Source: Sphingosinicella xenopeptidilytica
GTDB taxonomy: Bacteria; Pseudomonadota; Alphaproteobacteria; Sphingomonadales; Sphingomonadaceae
Reading direction: 5' to 3'
Length of the DNA stretch: 64,000 nt
Assembly (NCBI RefSeq): GCF_042676985.1
Contig: NZ_JBHTIK010000015.1
Location: forward strand, 310,001 to 374,000
Every line of letters starts with the position of its first letter. Positions within the stretch are counted from its first letter, which is position 1. The notes beneath the pieces were generated by a model that worked only from the letters and a program-made list of their open reading frames with translations, was not told the DNA's origin and did not search any database. Shown one piece after another: positions 27,081 through 36,216 of this stretch. Both the position numbers and the translations under genes were made by a program.

Positions 27081-29726
27081 TTACGCCGCGAGCGCACCCT
27101 TCACCGCCGCGATGGCATCCGCCGCCTTGTCGCCATCAGGGCCACCGCCCTGCGCCATGTCCGGGCGCCCGCCGCCGCCCTTGCCGCCGAGCGCCGCGAC
27201 GCCCGCCTGCACGAGCGAGACCGCGTTGAATCGTGCAATCAGATCATCGGTGACGCCGACGGCGATGCTCGCACGGCCCTCGTTCACCGCCACGATCGCG
27301 GCAACGCCCGAGCCGACCTGCTTCTTCGCCTCATCGACAGCGCCGCGCAGATCCTTCGGGTCGAGCCCTTCGGCGACGCGCGCCACGAACTTCGTGCCCG
27401 CCACGTCCTCGGCTTCCGCGACGGGAGCAGCACCCGCGCCACCACCAAGCGCCAGGGCCTTCTTGGCGTCGGCGAGCTCACGCTCGAGCCGGCGGCGTTC
27501 CTCGACGAGCGCCTGCACACGTGTCGGAAGCTCGGCGGGCGCCACTTTCAACATCGCGGCGGCCTCGCGCAGCCGGTCTTCCTGCCCTTGCAGATAAAGC
27601 CGCGCAGCCTCGCCGGTCAGCGCCTCGACCCGGCGCACGCCGGAAGACACCGCGCTTTCGCTGATGATCTTGACGAGGCCGATGTCGCCGAGCGCGCGCA
27701 CATGCGTGCCGCCACACAGCTCCACCGAATAATCCGCTTCCACATTGCGGCCCATCGAAAGCACGCGCACCTCGTCGCCGTACTTCTCGCCGAACAGCGC
27801 CATCGCGCCGGCTTCGATCGCGTCGGCATGGCTCATCAGGCGCGTGTTCACCGCCGCATTGCCGCGCACCTGCGCGTTGACGTCCGCCTCGACGAGCGCG
27901 ATTTCTTCGGGCGTCAGCGCCTTCGGGTGACTGAAATCGAAACGGAAGCGATCTTCCGCGACGAGCGACCCCTTCTGCGTGACATGCGCGCCGAGCCGAT
28001 TGCGAAGCGCCGCGTGCAGCAGGTGCGTCGCCGAATGGTTGGCGCGGATACGGTCGCGGCGTGCGGCATCGACATCGAGCTGGACGACATCGCCGACGCG
28101 CACGTTGCCCTCGGCAATGCGCGCCTGATGCGCGTGAAGCTTGCCGAGCGGCTTCGACGTCGTTTCGACAACGGCCTTGAGGCCGCCCGCCGTGATCGTT
28201 CCCGCGTCACCGGTCTGGCCACCGGATTCGCCGTAGAACGGCGTCTGGTTGGTGAGGATGACGACAGTGTCGCCCGCGCCCGCGCTCTCCACACGCGCAC
28301 CATCCTTGACGATAGCGATCACCTCGCCCTGCGCGGTTTCGGACGTGTAGCCCGTGAACTCGGTCGCGCCGAATTCCTCGGCGATGTCGAACCACACGCC
28401 CTCGTCTGCCTGCGCGCCGGAGCCTGCCCAAGCGGCGCGCGCGGCGGCCTTCTGCGCAGCCATCGCCGTGTCGAAGCCGCTCTTGTCGACCGAAAATCCC
28501 TGACGGCGCAGCGCATCCTCGGTGAGATCGAGCGGGAAGCCATAGGTGTCGTAAAGCTTGAACGCCGTCTCGCCCGGCAGCACGGCGCCCTCGCCCATGC
28601 CCGCCGTCGCCTCGTCGAGCAGCTTGAGACCGGTCTCCAGCGTCTGCCGGAAGCGGGTTTCCTCCAGCTTCAGCGTCTCCTCGATGAGCGGCTGCGCGCG
28701 CGTCAGTTCGGGGAAGGCGGCGCCCATCTGGCTCACGAGCGACGGCACGAGCCGGTACATCAGCGGATCCTTGGCGCCGAGCAGGTGCGCATGGCGCATG
28801 GCGCGGCGCATGATACGGCGCAGCACATAGCCTCTGCCTTCGTTCGACGGCAGCACACCGTCCGCCACCAGGAAGCCGCTGGCGCGCAGGTGATCGGCGA
28901 TGACGCGGTGCGAGGCCGACATCGGGCCCTTCGCATCGGTCTTCGTCATCTCGGCGGTTTCGCCGATCAGTGCCTGGAACAGGTCGATCTCGTAATTGTC
29001 GTGCGTCCCTTGCAGCACGGCGGCGACGCGCTCCAGTCCCATGCCGGTGTCGATCGACGGGCGCGGCAGGTCGCGCACGATTTCGCCCGCCTCCTGCTCA
29101 TACTGCATGAACACGAGGTTCCAGATCTCGACGAAGCGGTCGCCGTCCTCGTCCGGGCTGCCCGGAGGGCCGCCGGGGATATGATCGCCGTGATCGAAGA
29201 AAATCTCCGAACAAGGCCCGCAAGGGCCGTTATCGCCCATCGCCCAGAAATTGTCCTTGGTAGCGATGCGGATAATGCGGCTGTCGGGCAGCCCCGCGAT
29301 CTTCTTCCATAGCGCATAGGCGTCGTCGTCGGTGTGGTAGACGGTCGCCGTCAGCCGGTCCGGCGAAATACCCCATTCCTTGGTGATGAGGGTCCACGCG
29401 AGCGTGATCGCGCGTTCCTTGAAATAGTCGCCGAAGGAGAAGTTCCCCAGCATTTCGAAGAACGTATGGTGCCTCGCGGTATAGCCGACATTGTCGAGAT
29501 CGTTGTGCTTGCCGCCCGCGCGCACGCACTTCTGACTGGAGACCGCCGTGCTGTAGGCGCGCGTCTCAAGGCCGGTGAACACGTTCTTGAACGGCACCAT
29601 TCCCGCGTTCACGAACATCAGCGTCGGGTCGTTCTGCGGCACCAGCGGCGCCGAGGGCACGCGCATGTGCCCCTCGTCCCCGAAAAAGTCGAGAAATGAG
29701 CGGCGTATGTCGTTCGTGGAGGTCAT
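27081..29726 (-). CDS. alaS: alanyl-tRNA synthetase
   Basis: Charges tRNA-Ala. Class II catalytic core at the N-terminus (RRSFLDFFGDEGHMRVPSAP, VNAGMVPFKNVF), the editing-domain zinc motif HSATHLLHAAL and CGGTHVRALGDI, and the C-terminal C-Ala domain ending in GGGGRPDMAQGGG. 881 aa. I start at ATG 29726 (MTSTNDIRR); an ATG at 29735 adds three residues. The gene stands alone, not behind recA as in many Proteobacteria, although recA is only 2.5 kb away on the same strand. Confidence 0.96.
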   Translation of the reverse strand: MTSTNDIRRSFLDFFGDEGHMRVPSAPLVPQNDPTLMFVNAGMVPFKNVFTGLETRAYSTAVSSQKCVRAGGKHNDLDNVGYTARHHTFFEMLGNFSFGDYFKERAITLAWTLITKEWGISPDRLTATVYHTDDDAYALWKKIAGLPDSRIIRIATKDNFWAMGDNGPCGPCSEIFFDHGDHIPGGPPGSPDEDGDRFVEIWNLVFMQYEQEAGEIVRDLPRPSIDTGMGLERVAAVLQGTHDNYEIDLFQALIGETAEMTKTDAKGPMSASHRVIADHLRASGFLVADGVLPSNEGRGYVLRRIMRRAMRHAHLLGAKDPLMYRLVPSLVSQMGAAFPELTRAQPLIEETLKLEETRFRQTLETGLKLLDEATAGMGEGAVLPGETAFKLYDTYGFPLDLTEDALRRQGFSVDKSGFDTAMAAQKAAARAAWAGSGAQADEGVWFDIAEEFGATEFTGYTSETAQGEVIAIVKDGARVESAGAGDTVVILTNQTPFYGESGGQTGDAGTITAGGLKAVVETTSKPLGKLHAHQARIAEGNVRVGDVVQLDVDAARRDRIRANHSATHLLHAALRNRLGAHVTQKGSLVAEDRFRFDFSHPKALTPEEIALVEADVNAQVRGNAAVNTRLMSHADAIEAGAMALFGEKYGDEVRVLSMGRNVEADYSVELCGGTHVRALGDIGLVKIISESAVSSGVRRVEALTGEAARLYLQGQEDRLREAAAMLKVAPAELPTRVQALVEERRRLERELADAKKALALGGGAGAAPVAEAEDVAGTKFVARVAEGLDPKDLRGAVDEAKKQVGSGVAAIVAVNEGRASIAVGVTDDLIARFNAVSLVQAGVAALGGKGGGGRPDMAQGGGPDGDKAADAIAAVKGALAA

Positions 29727-29910
29727 GGCGAGCATGTAGTCGAGGACCGCGCGCTACTCAAGGCGACAGAATGACAGGCGTGCGCGACCATTCCCCCTTG
29801 CGCTCGCGACGCAACAGGCAGACGCTGGCGATGTTGTGCCGCACGCGTTGCCGGCCCAATGCACGAGGCCGAAACCGGGTGGTGATCAACCAGCATGGGG
29901 AGATCGTGAC

Positions 29911-31938
29911 ATGGTGGCTTTCAACTCGGAGATCAGCAAACCTGTCAGGGTAGTGGCGCTCGTCGGCCCGGCGGGCGCGGGCAAGACGAGCCTAGCAGAA
30001 GCGATGTTGTTCACGGCGGGCGCGATCCCGCGGCAGGGTAGTGTAGAGGCCGGAACGAGCGTCGGCGATGCCTCGCCGGAAGCGCGCGCGCGGCGCGGCT
30101 CCACCGAGCTCAATCTCTCCCGCTTCGATTATCTGGGCGACGCGTTCGCGCTGCTCGATGCGCCCGGTGCGCCCGGCTTCGCAACCGATGCGCTGCTTGC
30201 GGTAGCAGCCGCGGACCTCGCGGTGGTGGTGATCGATCCCGATCCGGCGCGCGCCGCGCTCGCCGAGCCCGCGCTTCGTCAGCTCGAGGCGCTCGGCGTG
30301 CCGCACGCGATTTTCGTCAACAAGATCGAGTCCGCACGCGGGCGCATCCGCGACCTCCTCGAAGCGCTGCAGCCGATGAGCGCGAAGCCCATCCTCGCGC
30401 GGCAGATTCCCATACGCGAGGGCGAGACGATCACCGGCTTCGTCGATCTCGCGCTCGAACGCGCCTTTCACTACCGGCCCGGCAAAGCATCGGAGCGCAT
30501 CGAAATGCCCGCCGCGCTCGCCGAGCGCGAGTCGGCGGAGCGCTTTCATATGCTCGAGCAGCTTGCAGACCACGACGACGCGCTTCTGGAAAAGCTGCTG
30601 ATGGACGAAGCCCCCGACGCGGCGATGGTGTTCGGCGACCTTTCACGCGAGACGGGCGAAAACCTCGTCGTTCCGCTGCTGTTCGGATCGGCGCAGGGCG
30701 ATCACGGCGTGCGGCGGCTTTTGAAGATGCTGCGCCATGAAACGCCCTCGCCCACCGCTGCCGCCGCACGACTTGGTGCGGACGGCGGCACTTTTGCCTT
30801 CAAGGTCGCGCACGGCAACGCTGCGGGACGGCTCGTCTATGCACGCGCGTTCGGCGGGCTTGCCGAAGGCGGCGAGCTTCGCGACCGGGACGGCAACCCG
30901 GTGCGCGCGGGCGCACTGTTCGGCGTGCTCGGCGACAAGCTCGGCAAGACAGCGAGCGTGCCGCCCGGTGCCGTAGCGGCCATCGCGAAGGTCGACACGA
31001 TCGCAGCGGGCGACGTCGTCTCTCCAGCGGGCCGTGGGCACAACGCGGATATCACGCGGCCGGCGCCCGGCCATGCGCTCGCGATCGCGACGCGCGACCG
31101 GAAGGACGACGTGCGGCTTTCCACCGCGCTCCACAAACTCGTCGAGGAAGACGTGGGGCTTGCCTGGGACCAGGACGCGGCAACACACGAGATGCTGCTG
31201 CGCGGGCTCAGCGACGAGCACCTGAACATGGTGCTCGCGCGCCTCAAGCGGCGTTATTCTGTGGCCGTGGACGCGCAGCCGCCGCGCATTCCTTACCGCG
31301 AATCAATCCGGCGCGGCGCGACGCAGCGCGGGCGGCACAAGAAGCAGTCGGGCGGACACGGCCAGTTCGGCGACGTGGTGATCGAGGTCGCGCCGCGCGG
31401 ACGCGGCGAAGGCTTCGCGTTCAACGACCGTATCACCGGCGGTGCGATCCCGAAGCAATGGATCCCCGCGGTCGAGGCTGGAATCCGCGATGCCATGGAG
31501 CGCGGACCGCTCGGCTTCCCTGTCGTCGACATTGCGGTGACGCTGACCGACGGCTCCTACCACTCGGTCGATAGCTCGGAACTGGCGTTTCGGACGGCGG
31601 GGCGCATCGCTATGAGCGAAGCGCTCGCAGCGTGCGCGCCGCACCTGCTCGAACCCGTGGCGCGTGTGAGCATAGAGGCGCCGGGCAGCGCAACTTCGCG
31701 TATCACGTCGAGCATCGCCAGCCACCGCGGGCAGATGCTGGGCATCAACCCGCGCGAGGGCTGGTCGCGCTGGGATGTGATCGAAGCCTTGATGCCTGAG
31801 GCTGAGCTTCACGGCTTCGGCGCGGAACTCCGTGCGATGAGCCAGGGCCTCGCTACGTTCACGGCGACGTTCGACCATCTCGCCGAACTCAACGGCACGC
31901 TTGCAGACGCTGTGGTCAAGCAGGCGCTGGCGGCCTGA
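29911..31938 (+). CDS. elongation factor G-like GTPase (EF-G paralogue)
   Basis: 675-aa translational GTPase-like protein with the EF-G domain order: G domain, domain II, then domains III-V ending in the domain IV/V blocks QSGGHGQFGDVVIEV and GNLNPREGW-type TSSIASHRGQMLGI. Walker A is GPAGAGKTS (residues 16-24) and the G4-like motif is VNKIES. The G3 motif reads DAPGAPG instead of DxPGH: the catalytic His is Ala. Such EF-G-like proteins are usually not the canonical translocase. ATG 29911 follows GGGGAGATCGTGAC. Role unknown; likely a ribosome-associated factor with altered GTP hydrolysis. Confidence 0.88.
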   Translation: MVAFNSEISKPVRVVALVGPAGAGKTSLAEAMLFTAGAIPRQGSVEAGTSVGDASPEARARRGSTELNLSRFDYLGDAFALLDAPGAPGFATDALLAVAAADLAVVVIDPDPARAALAEPALRQLEALGVPHAIFVNKIESARGRIRDLLEALQPMSAKPILARQIPIREGETITGFVDLALERAFHYRPGKASERIEMPAALAERESAERFHMLEQLADHDDALLEKLLMDEAPDAAMVFGDLSRETGENLVVPLLFGSAQGDHGVRRLLKMLRHETPSPTAAAARLGADGGTFAFKVAHGNAAGRLVYARAFGGLAEGGELRDRDGNPVRAGALFGVLGDKLGKTASVPPGAVAAIAKVDTIAAGDVVSPAGRGHNADITRPAPGHALAIATRDRKDDVRLSTALHKLVEEDVGLAWDQDAATHEMLLRGLSDEHLNMVLARLKRRYSVAVDAQPPRIPYRESIRRGATQRGRHKKQSGGHGQFGDVVIEVAPRGRGEGFAFNDRITGGAIPKQWIPAVEAGIRDAMERGPLGFPVVDIAVTLTDGSYHSVDSSELAFRTAGRIAMSEALAACAPHLLEPVARVSIEAPGSATSRITSSIASHRGQMLGINPREGWSRWDVIEALMPEAELHGFGAELRAMSQGLATFTATFDHLAELNGTLADAVVKQALAA

Positions 31939-32071
31939 CAGGCTTTGGAGTGAAGATAAGATTTGATATTGCGAATTAAACGCAATAAAGATTGAAACAC
32001 CGGTGATTTTCCCTCCCCGGTTTTGTCCGTTTCGGCCTCCCACCCTCCCTCGGCCGTCGGATCGTCCCTGG

Positions 32072-32104
32072 CCGGAGCATGAGATTTCGTGCTCCGGTCC
32101 CTTT
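32072..32104 (+). terminator. intrinsic terminator-like hairpin after the EF-G-like gene
   Basis: Perfect 8-bp stem CCGGAGCA (32072-32079) and TGCTCCGG (32090-32097), followed by TCCCTTTT on the plus strand, about 135 bases after the EF-G-like stop. Probably ends that transcript. The intervening AT-rich stretch also has a small hairpin ATTGCG/CGCAAT at 31968-31986. Confidence 0.55.
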
Positions 32105-32162
32105 TCCTCCCATCGCAGACGGCTCCTCGCGGCAATCTCATCCGCAAGCAGCTTCCGTACCG

Positions 32163-32197
32163 GAAACGAAAGAGGCCGCCCCGGGGGAGGCGGCCTC
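32163..32197 (-). terminator. intrinsic terminator of recA
   Basis: Perfect 9-bp GC-rich stem (GAGGCCGCC at 32172-32180 with GGCGGCCTC at 32189-32197). On the minus strand it is followed by TTTCGTTT, and it starts 25 bases after the recA stop. Confidence 0.75.
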
Positions 32198-32221
32198 GGC
32201 GGGGACACTGGGAAGGGCCGC

Positions 32222-33283
32222 CTATTCGTCGCTCTCTACATCGGGGCCTGCGGTGAGCAGGGCTTCGGAAATGCCGGCGGCATTGTCGCGGATCGCCTTT
32301 TCGATCTTCTCACGCATCTCGGGATTGTCGCGCAGAAACTGCTTGGCGTTCTCGCGACCTTGCCCGATGCGGGTCGAATCGTGGCTGAACCACGCGCCCG
32401 ACTTCTCGACGATGCCGATCTTGACGCCAAGATCGAGGATTTCACCGACCTTGGAGACGCCTTCGCCGTACATGATGTCGAACTCGACCTGCTTGAACGG
32501 CGGCGCCACCTTGTTCTTCACCACCTTCACGCGCGTCGCGTTGCCGACGATTTCGTCGCGGTCCTTGATCTGGCCGGTGCGGCGGATATCGAGACGAACG
32601 CTCGCGTAGAACTTGAGCGCGTTGCCGCCCGTCGTCGTCTCCGGGTTGCCGTACATGACGCCGATCTTCATGCGCACCTGGTTGATGAAGATGACGATGC
32701 AGCGCGAGCGGCTGATCGATCCTGTGAGCTTCCTGAGCGCCTGGCTCATCAAGCGGGCCTGCAGTCCGACGTGGCTGTCGCCCATCTCGCCTTCGATTTC
32801 CGCCCGCGGCACAAGCGCGGCGACCGAGTCGACGACGAGGATGTCGATGGCATTCGAACGCACCAGCGTGTCGGTGATCTCCAGCGCCTGCTCACCCGTG
32901 TCGGGCTGTGAGACGATGAGGTTGTCGACGTCGACACCGAGCTTCTTTGCATAAACCGGATCGAGCGCATGTTCGGCATCGATGAACGCCGCCGTACCGC
33001 CGCCCTTCTGCGCCTCGGCAATGGCATGGAGCGCGAGCGTCGTCTTGCCCGAGCTTTCCGGACCGTAGATCTCGATGACGCGGCCGCGCGGGAAACCCCC
33101 GACGCCGAGCGCGAGATCGAGCCCCAGCGAACCCGACGAAATCGCTTCGATCTCAAGCGCGTCGCGCTGCCCGAGCTTCATTGCCGAGCCTTTGCCGAAT
33201 GCCCGGTCGATCTGCGCCAGAGCCGCGTCGAGAGCCTTTTGCTTGTCCATGCCTGATTCTACCACCCGAAGCGCTGATGCCAT
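32222..33283 (-). CDS. recA: recombinase RecA
   Basis: DNA strand exchange and co-protease for LexA self-cleavage. Walker A is GPESSGKTT, the DNA-binding loops (e.g. EIEGEMGDSHVGLQARLMSQALRK split across GEMGDSHVGLQAR and LMSQALRK) and INQVRMKIGVMYGNPETTTGG are conserved. C-terminus acidic (GPDVESDE). 353 aa; ATG 33283 has a perfect AGGAGG site, and the longer frame to 33355 has none. Expression is expected to be LexA-repressed: a LexA box lies at 33368-33382, 85 bases upstream of the ATG. Confidence 0.97.
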   Translation of the reverse strand: MASALRVVESGMDKQKALDAALAQIDRAFGKGSAMKLGQRDALEIEAISSGSLGLDLALGVGGFPRGRVIEIYGPESSGKTTLALHAIAEAQKGGGTAAFIDAEHALDPVYAKKLGVDVDNLIVSQPDTGEQALEITDTLVRSNAIDILVVDSVAALVPRAEIEGEMGDSHVGLQARLMSQALRKLTGSISRSRCIVIFINQVRMKIGVMYGNPETTTGGNALKFYASVRLDIRRTGQIKDRDEIVGNATRVKVVKNKVAPPFKQVEFDIMYGEGVSKVGEILDLGVKIGIVEKSGAWFSHDSTRIGQGRENAKQFLRDNPEMREKIEKAIRDNAAGISEALLTAGPDVESDE

Positions 33284-33367
33284 TGTCCGGTCCCTCCTAG
33301 TGGGCTGACGAAGCCGTTTCAATGAGGGATCGTGTACGTGGTTTGTTCCACGCACGCAAGCGCTTTT

Positions 33368-33382
33368 GTTCTATTTTCGTTC
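33368..33382 (-). promoter_or_regulatory. LexA box of recA
   Basis: GTTC 33368-33371 and GTTC 33379-33382 with exactly seven bases between (TATTTTC); on the recA strand it reads GAAC-N7-GAAC. It sits just after the cckA stop and 85 bases upstream of the recA start, as expected for an SOS-regulated recA promoter. Confidence 0.85.
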
Positions 33383-33383
33383 T

Positions 33384-35852
33384 TTACTTGGCAGCAGTTG
33401 CTTCGGGCGTCGTGCGTACCTTGCCTCGCGCAATCTCATGCCGCACCTTGTCGGAAAGTTCCTGCACAGAGAACGGCTTGGCAAGGAACGCGACATCGGG
33501 AACGTCGATCGACTTCCGAAGCTGTTCCTCGGCATAGCCCGACATGAAGATGATTTTGAGATCGGGGAACGTCTTGCGCGCGTGCTGGACGAGCGTCGGC
33601 CCGTCCATCGTAGGCATCACCACATCGGAAATCAGCAGGTCAACGCCTTCGGGCATCCGTTCCAGAATCTCCAGCGCCTCCTCGCCGTGGCCGGCGGTGA
33701 GCACCTCGTAGCCCTTGCGCGTCAGTGCGCGCTCGGCGACGGCGCGGACCATCGCCTCGTCTTCCACGAGCAGAATCTTGCCCTGCCCCCACGGATCGCC
33801 GCCGTCCTCGCCCGCTGTGGCCGTCGTGGCCTCCGGCAACGCCTCCTGCGCGGGCAGATAGATCGTGAACGTGGTGCCGCCGGCGACGACGCTGTCGGCA
33901 AAGATGTAGCCGCCCGACTGTTTGACGATGCCATACACCGTGGAAAGCCCGAGGCCGGTGCCACGCCCGACCTCCTTGGTGGTGAAGAACGGCTCGAAAA
34001 TCTTGCCGAGAATCTCGGGCGAAATGCCGGTGCCCGTATCCTTCACGGCAATCGCGACATATTCCCCGGAAGGCATACCTTCGCGATCGAGCTTCTTCGC
34101 CTCGCGGGCCGAAACCGCGAACGTCGAGATCGTGAGCTCGCCGCCTTCGGGCATCGCATCGCGCGCGTTCACCGCGAGATTGACGATCACCTGCTCCATC
34201 TGGCCCGGGTCGGCACGCACCGGCGCGAGGCTGCGGCCGTGCTTCACGGTGAGCGTCACCGTCTCGCCGAGCAGGCGTTTCAGGAGGTGGCTGAGTTCGC
34301 CGACGATGTCCGACACGTGGATGAGCTGCGGGCGCAGCGTCTGCTGGCGCGAGAAGGCGAGGAGCTGGCGCACGAGATTCGCGGCGCGGTTCGCGTTCTG
34401 GCGAATCTGGTTGATGTCGTCGAAATCGCTGTCGCCCGGCGTGTGGCGAAGCAGCATGAGATCGCAGTAGCCGATCACGGCGGTGAGGATATTGTTGAAG
34501 TCGTGCGCGACGCCGCCCGCGAGCTGGCCCACCGCCTGCATCTTGGTCGCCTGCGCGATCTGCTTTTCGAGTTTCAGCTGCTCCTGATTGTCCTTGAGCG
34601 AAAGAACGACGGCGGGGCCGCCCGCGCCCGGTGCCTTGCCGACCGTGAGCGCCACGGGCTCCTCGGGCTTGTGCTTCAGCCGCACGCGCAGGTCGCGCGC
34701 GCGTTCGATGGAGGCGGCGGCGCGGCGCACCGCGTCCGACACCATCGTCTTGTCCTCATCGACGACGAGATCGCTCGGGTAGCGCAGTTCGCTCCCCTCC
34801 TCGACACCCGCGATGGCGGCGAAGCTCTCGTTCATGAACGTGAAGCGGCCGTCGCGATCGGCGAGCGCAAGCCCGATCGGCAGCACCGAAAGCAGCGCGG
34901 GCAGGCTGTCGGGCACAGGCGTCACGGCCTCCGCCGCCGCGCTGCCTTCGCGCAGGATCAGGAACACGTAGGCGCTTGTGCCCGCCTCTTTCTGGTTGCC
35001 GAGCGGAAGTTCGATGAGGCGCACGGGAATGTTCGCGCCGCCGCCGGTCTTCATGCGCCGCGCCCCGTCCTCCCCCGCTTCCAGAATATCGACGAGGTTG
35101 GTCGGCACGCGCCCTGCGGTGCCGGTGATGGCGTTCTTGAAGGCACCGTTCGCCGCGATGATCTCGCCGGAGGGGTCAGCCATCACGATCATCAGCCCGG
35201 CGCTGCCAAGCCAGATGCCCGCCGGGCCTTCGAGCAGCGCGACCGTGTCGTCCATCGCCTTCTCGGCCGTGCCGCGCCTGAGCGTCCACAAGAGATAGCT
35301 CCGCGCCGTGTCGGCGGGCCGCACCGAAACGCGCAGTTTGCGCCGCGCGCCGCCGACGGTCTGTTCGATCTCGGCAAAGCCGTTGCCGTCGCGCCGTGCC
35401 TGCTCGGCGATGTTGGCAAGGCGGCCGCGGCTCGCCTCGTCCTCGCCCGCGAGATCGAAGGGCGAAGGATAGCCGTCGCAGCGCGTGCCATAGGCAGCGT
35501 TCGCGCAGACAAGCTTGCCCTCCGCGTCGGTAATCGCGAGCGCGTCGCTGCGCGAATCGAGCGCGGTGCGCATCATCGTCCAGTCGATGCCGTCGGCCCC
35601 GCGCCGTGCCCTGCCGAGCGCCGAGAAATAGGCGACGACCGCTGACGCGAGGATCATCGCGCCGTACAGCGAGGCGATCTCCCACGAATCCATCGCCCAG
35701 CCGACAAGCACGGTGGAAACGAGGCCGAGCAGCACCGCGCCTGCGATCACCATCGCCATGTGGCGCTGCGCACCGGGCAGGCGCGGCCACTCGATCGGAT
35801 CAGGAAGATCCTCTGTGCTGGCCGGAAACCGGGAGTCGGTGCTTATCATCAT
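33384..35852 (-). CDS. cckA: CckA-type hybrid sensor histidine kinase
   Basis: Bifunctional kinase/phosphatase at the top of the CckA-ChpT-CtrA cell-cycle phosphorelay. Two membrane helices (about residues 32-78: MVIAGAVLLGLVSTVLVGWA, then SLYGAMILASAVVAYF), PAS-type regions, a HisKA with phospho-His in QLAGGVAHDFNNILTAVIG, an HATPase with N box and GRGTGLGLSTVYGIVKQSGG, and a C-terminal receiver domain with phospho-Asp in DLLISDVVMPTMDGP and Lys in FLAKPFS. 822 aa from ATG 35852; no strong ribosome site, and GTG 35930 would add 26 residues. Confidence 0.9.
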   Translation of the reverse strand: MMISTDSRFPASTEDLPDPIEWPRLPGAQRHMAMVIAGAVLLGLVSTVLVGWAMDSWEIASLYGAMILASAVVAYFSALGRARRGADGIDWTMMRTALDSRSDALAITDAEGKLVCANAAYGTRCDGYPSPFDLAGEDEASRGRLANIAEQARRDGNGFAEIEQTVGGARRKLRVSVRPADTARSYLLWTLRRGTAEKAMDDTVALLEGPAGIWLGSAGLMIVMADPSGEIIAANGAFKNAITGTAGRVPTNLVDILEAGEDGARRMKTGGGANIPVRLIELPLGNQKEAGTSAYVFLILREGSAAAEAVTPVPDSLPALLSVLPIGLALADRDGRFTFMNESFAAIAGVEEGSELRYPSDLVVDEDKTMVSDAVRRAAASIERARDLRVRLKHKPEEPVALTVGKAPGAGGPAVVLSLKDNQEQLKLEKQIAQATKMQAVGQLAGGVAHDFNNILTAVIGYCDLMLLRHTPGDSDFDDINQIRQNANRAANLVRQLLAFSRQQTLRPQLIHVSDIVGELSHLLKRLLGETVTLTVKHGRSLAPVRADPGQMEQVIVNLAVNARDAMPEGGELTISTFAVSAREAKKLDREGMPSGEYVAIAVKDTGTGISPEILGKIFEPFFTTKEVGRGTGLGLSTVYGIVKQSGGYIFADSVVAGGTTFTIYLPAQEALPEATTATAGEDGGDPWGQGKILLVEDEAMVRAVAERALTRKGYEVLTAGHGEEALEILERMPEGVDLLISDVVMPTMDGPTLVQHARKTFPDLKIIFMSGYAEEQLRKSIDVPDVAFLAKPFSVQELSDKVRHEIARGKVRTTPEATAAK

Positions 35853-35942
35853 CGTGTGGTGGTCATCCGCGCAAGGCTGCTCCCGGTCAAGCCCGCTCGC
35901 GCGGAACGGATGCTGCGCCGGGTCGGCCACCCGATCGGCACC

Positions 35943-36149
35943 TCAGGCAGGCATCCGCAGCAGGTCGCGGTAAGCCGCAATCAGCCTGTCGTCGGCGGCA
36001 CAGGGCGTGGCGACAGGCACGGAATGCAAGGCGCGCGGAGCGGGCTGTGCGAGCACGGGCAGCAATGCACGGCGCCGCGGACGGGCACGAAACAGGCTCG
36101 CCAGCTTCACGCCGATGATTTCCACAAGAGAAGGGCCACGCTCGATCAT
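35943..36149 (-). CDS. small hypothetical protein upstream of cckA
   Basis: 68-aa ORF with GAGGGTGGCGC before its ATG (36149); an in-frame ATG at 36170 would add seven residues. It starts MIERGPSLVEIIGVKLASLFRAR (an amphipathic helix plus basic patch), has a variable middle and ends DDRLIAAYRDLLRMPA, another possible amphipathic helix. Not recognised. It lies about 90 bases before cckA on the same strand and could be cotranscribed with it. If it is not a gene, 35853-36216 is a 364-base gap in which I see no other feature. Confidence 0.4.
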   Translation of the reverse strand: MIERGPSLVEIIGVKLASLFRARPRRRALLPVLAQPAPRALHSVPVATPCAADDRLIAAYRDLLRMPA

Positions 36150-36216
36150 GCGCCACCCTCGGCGATTCATGGATAATTTCGAGTTAACCCCTGAATGAAG
36201 TTTTTCCCGTGCTGAC

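Noticed and set aside
29696..29953. An 85-codon ORF in the gap before the EF-G-like gene
   Set aside because: It overlaps both alaS and the EF-G-like gene, has no ribosome site and Arg-rich shadow composition.
33366..35645. A 759-codon open frame antisense to cckA
   Set aside because: It mirrors the kinase gene in the opposite frame, is His/Arg/Asp-rich without any domain, and has no ribosome site; long antisense frames are typical of GC-rich coding DNA.
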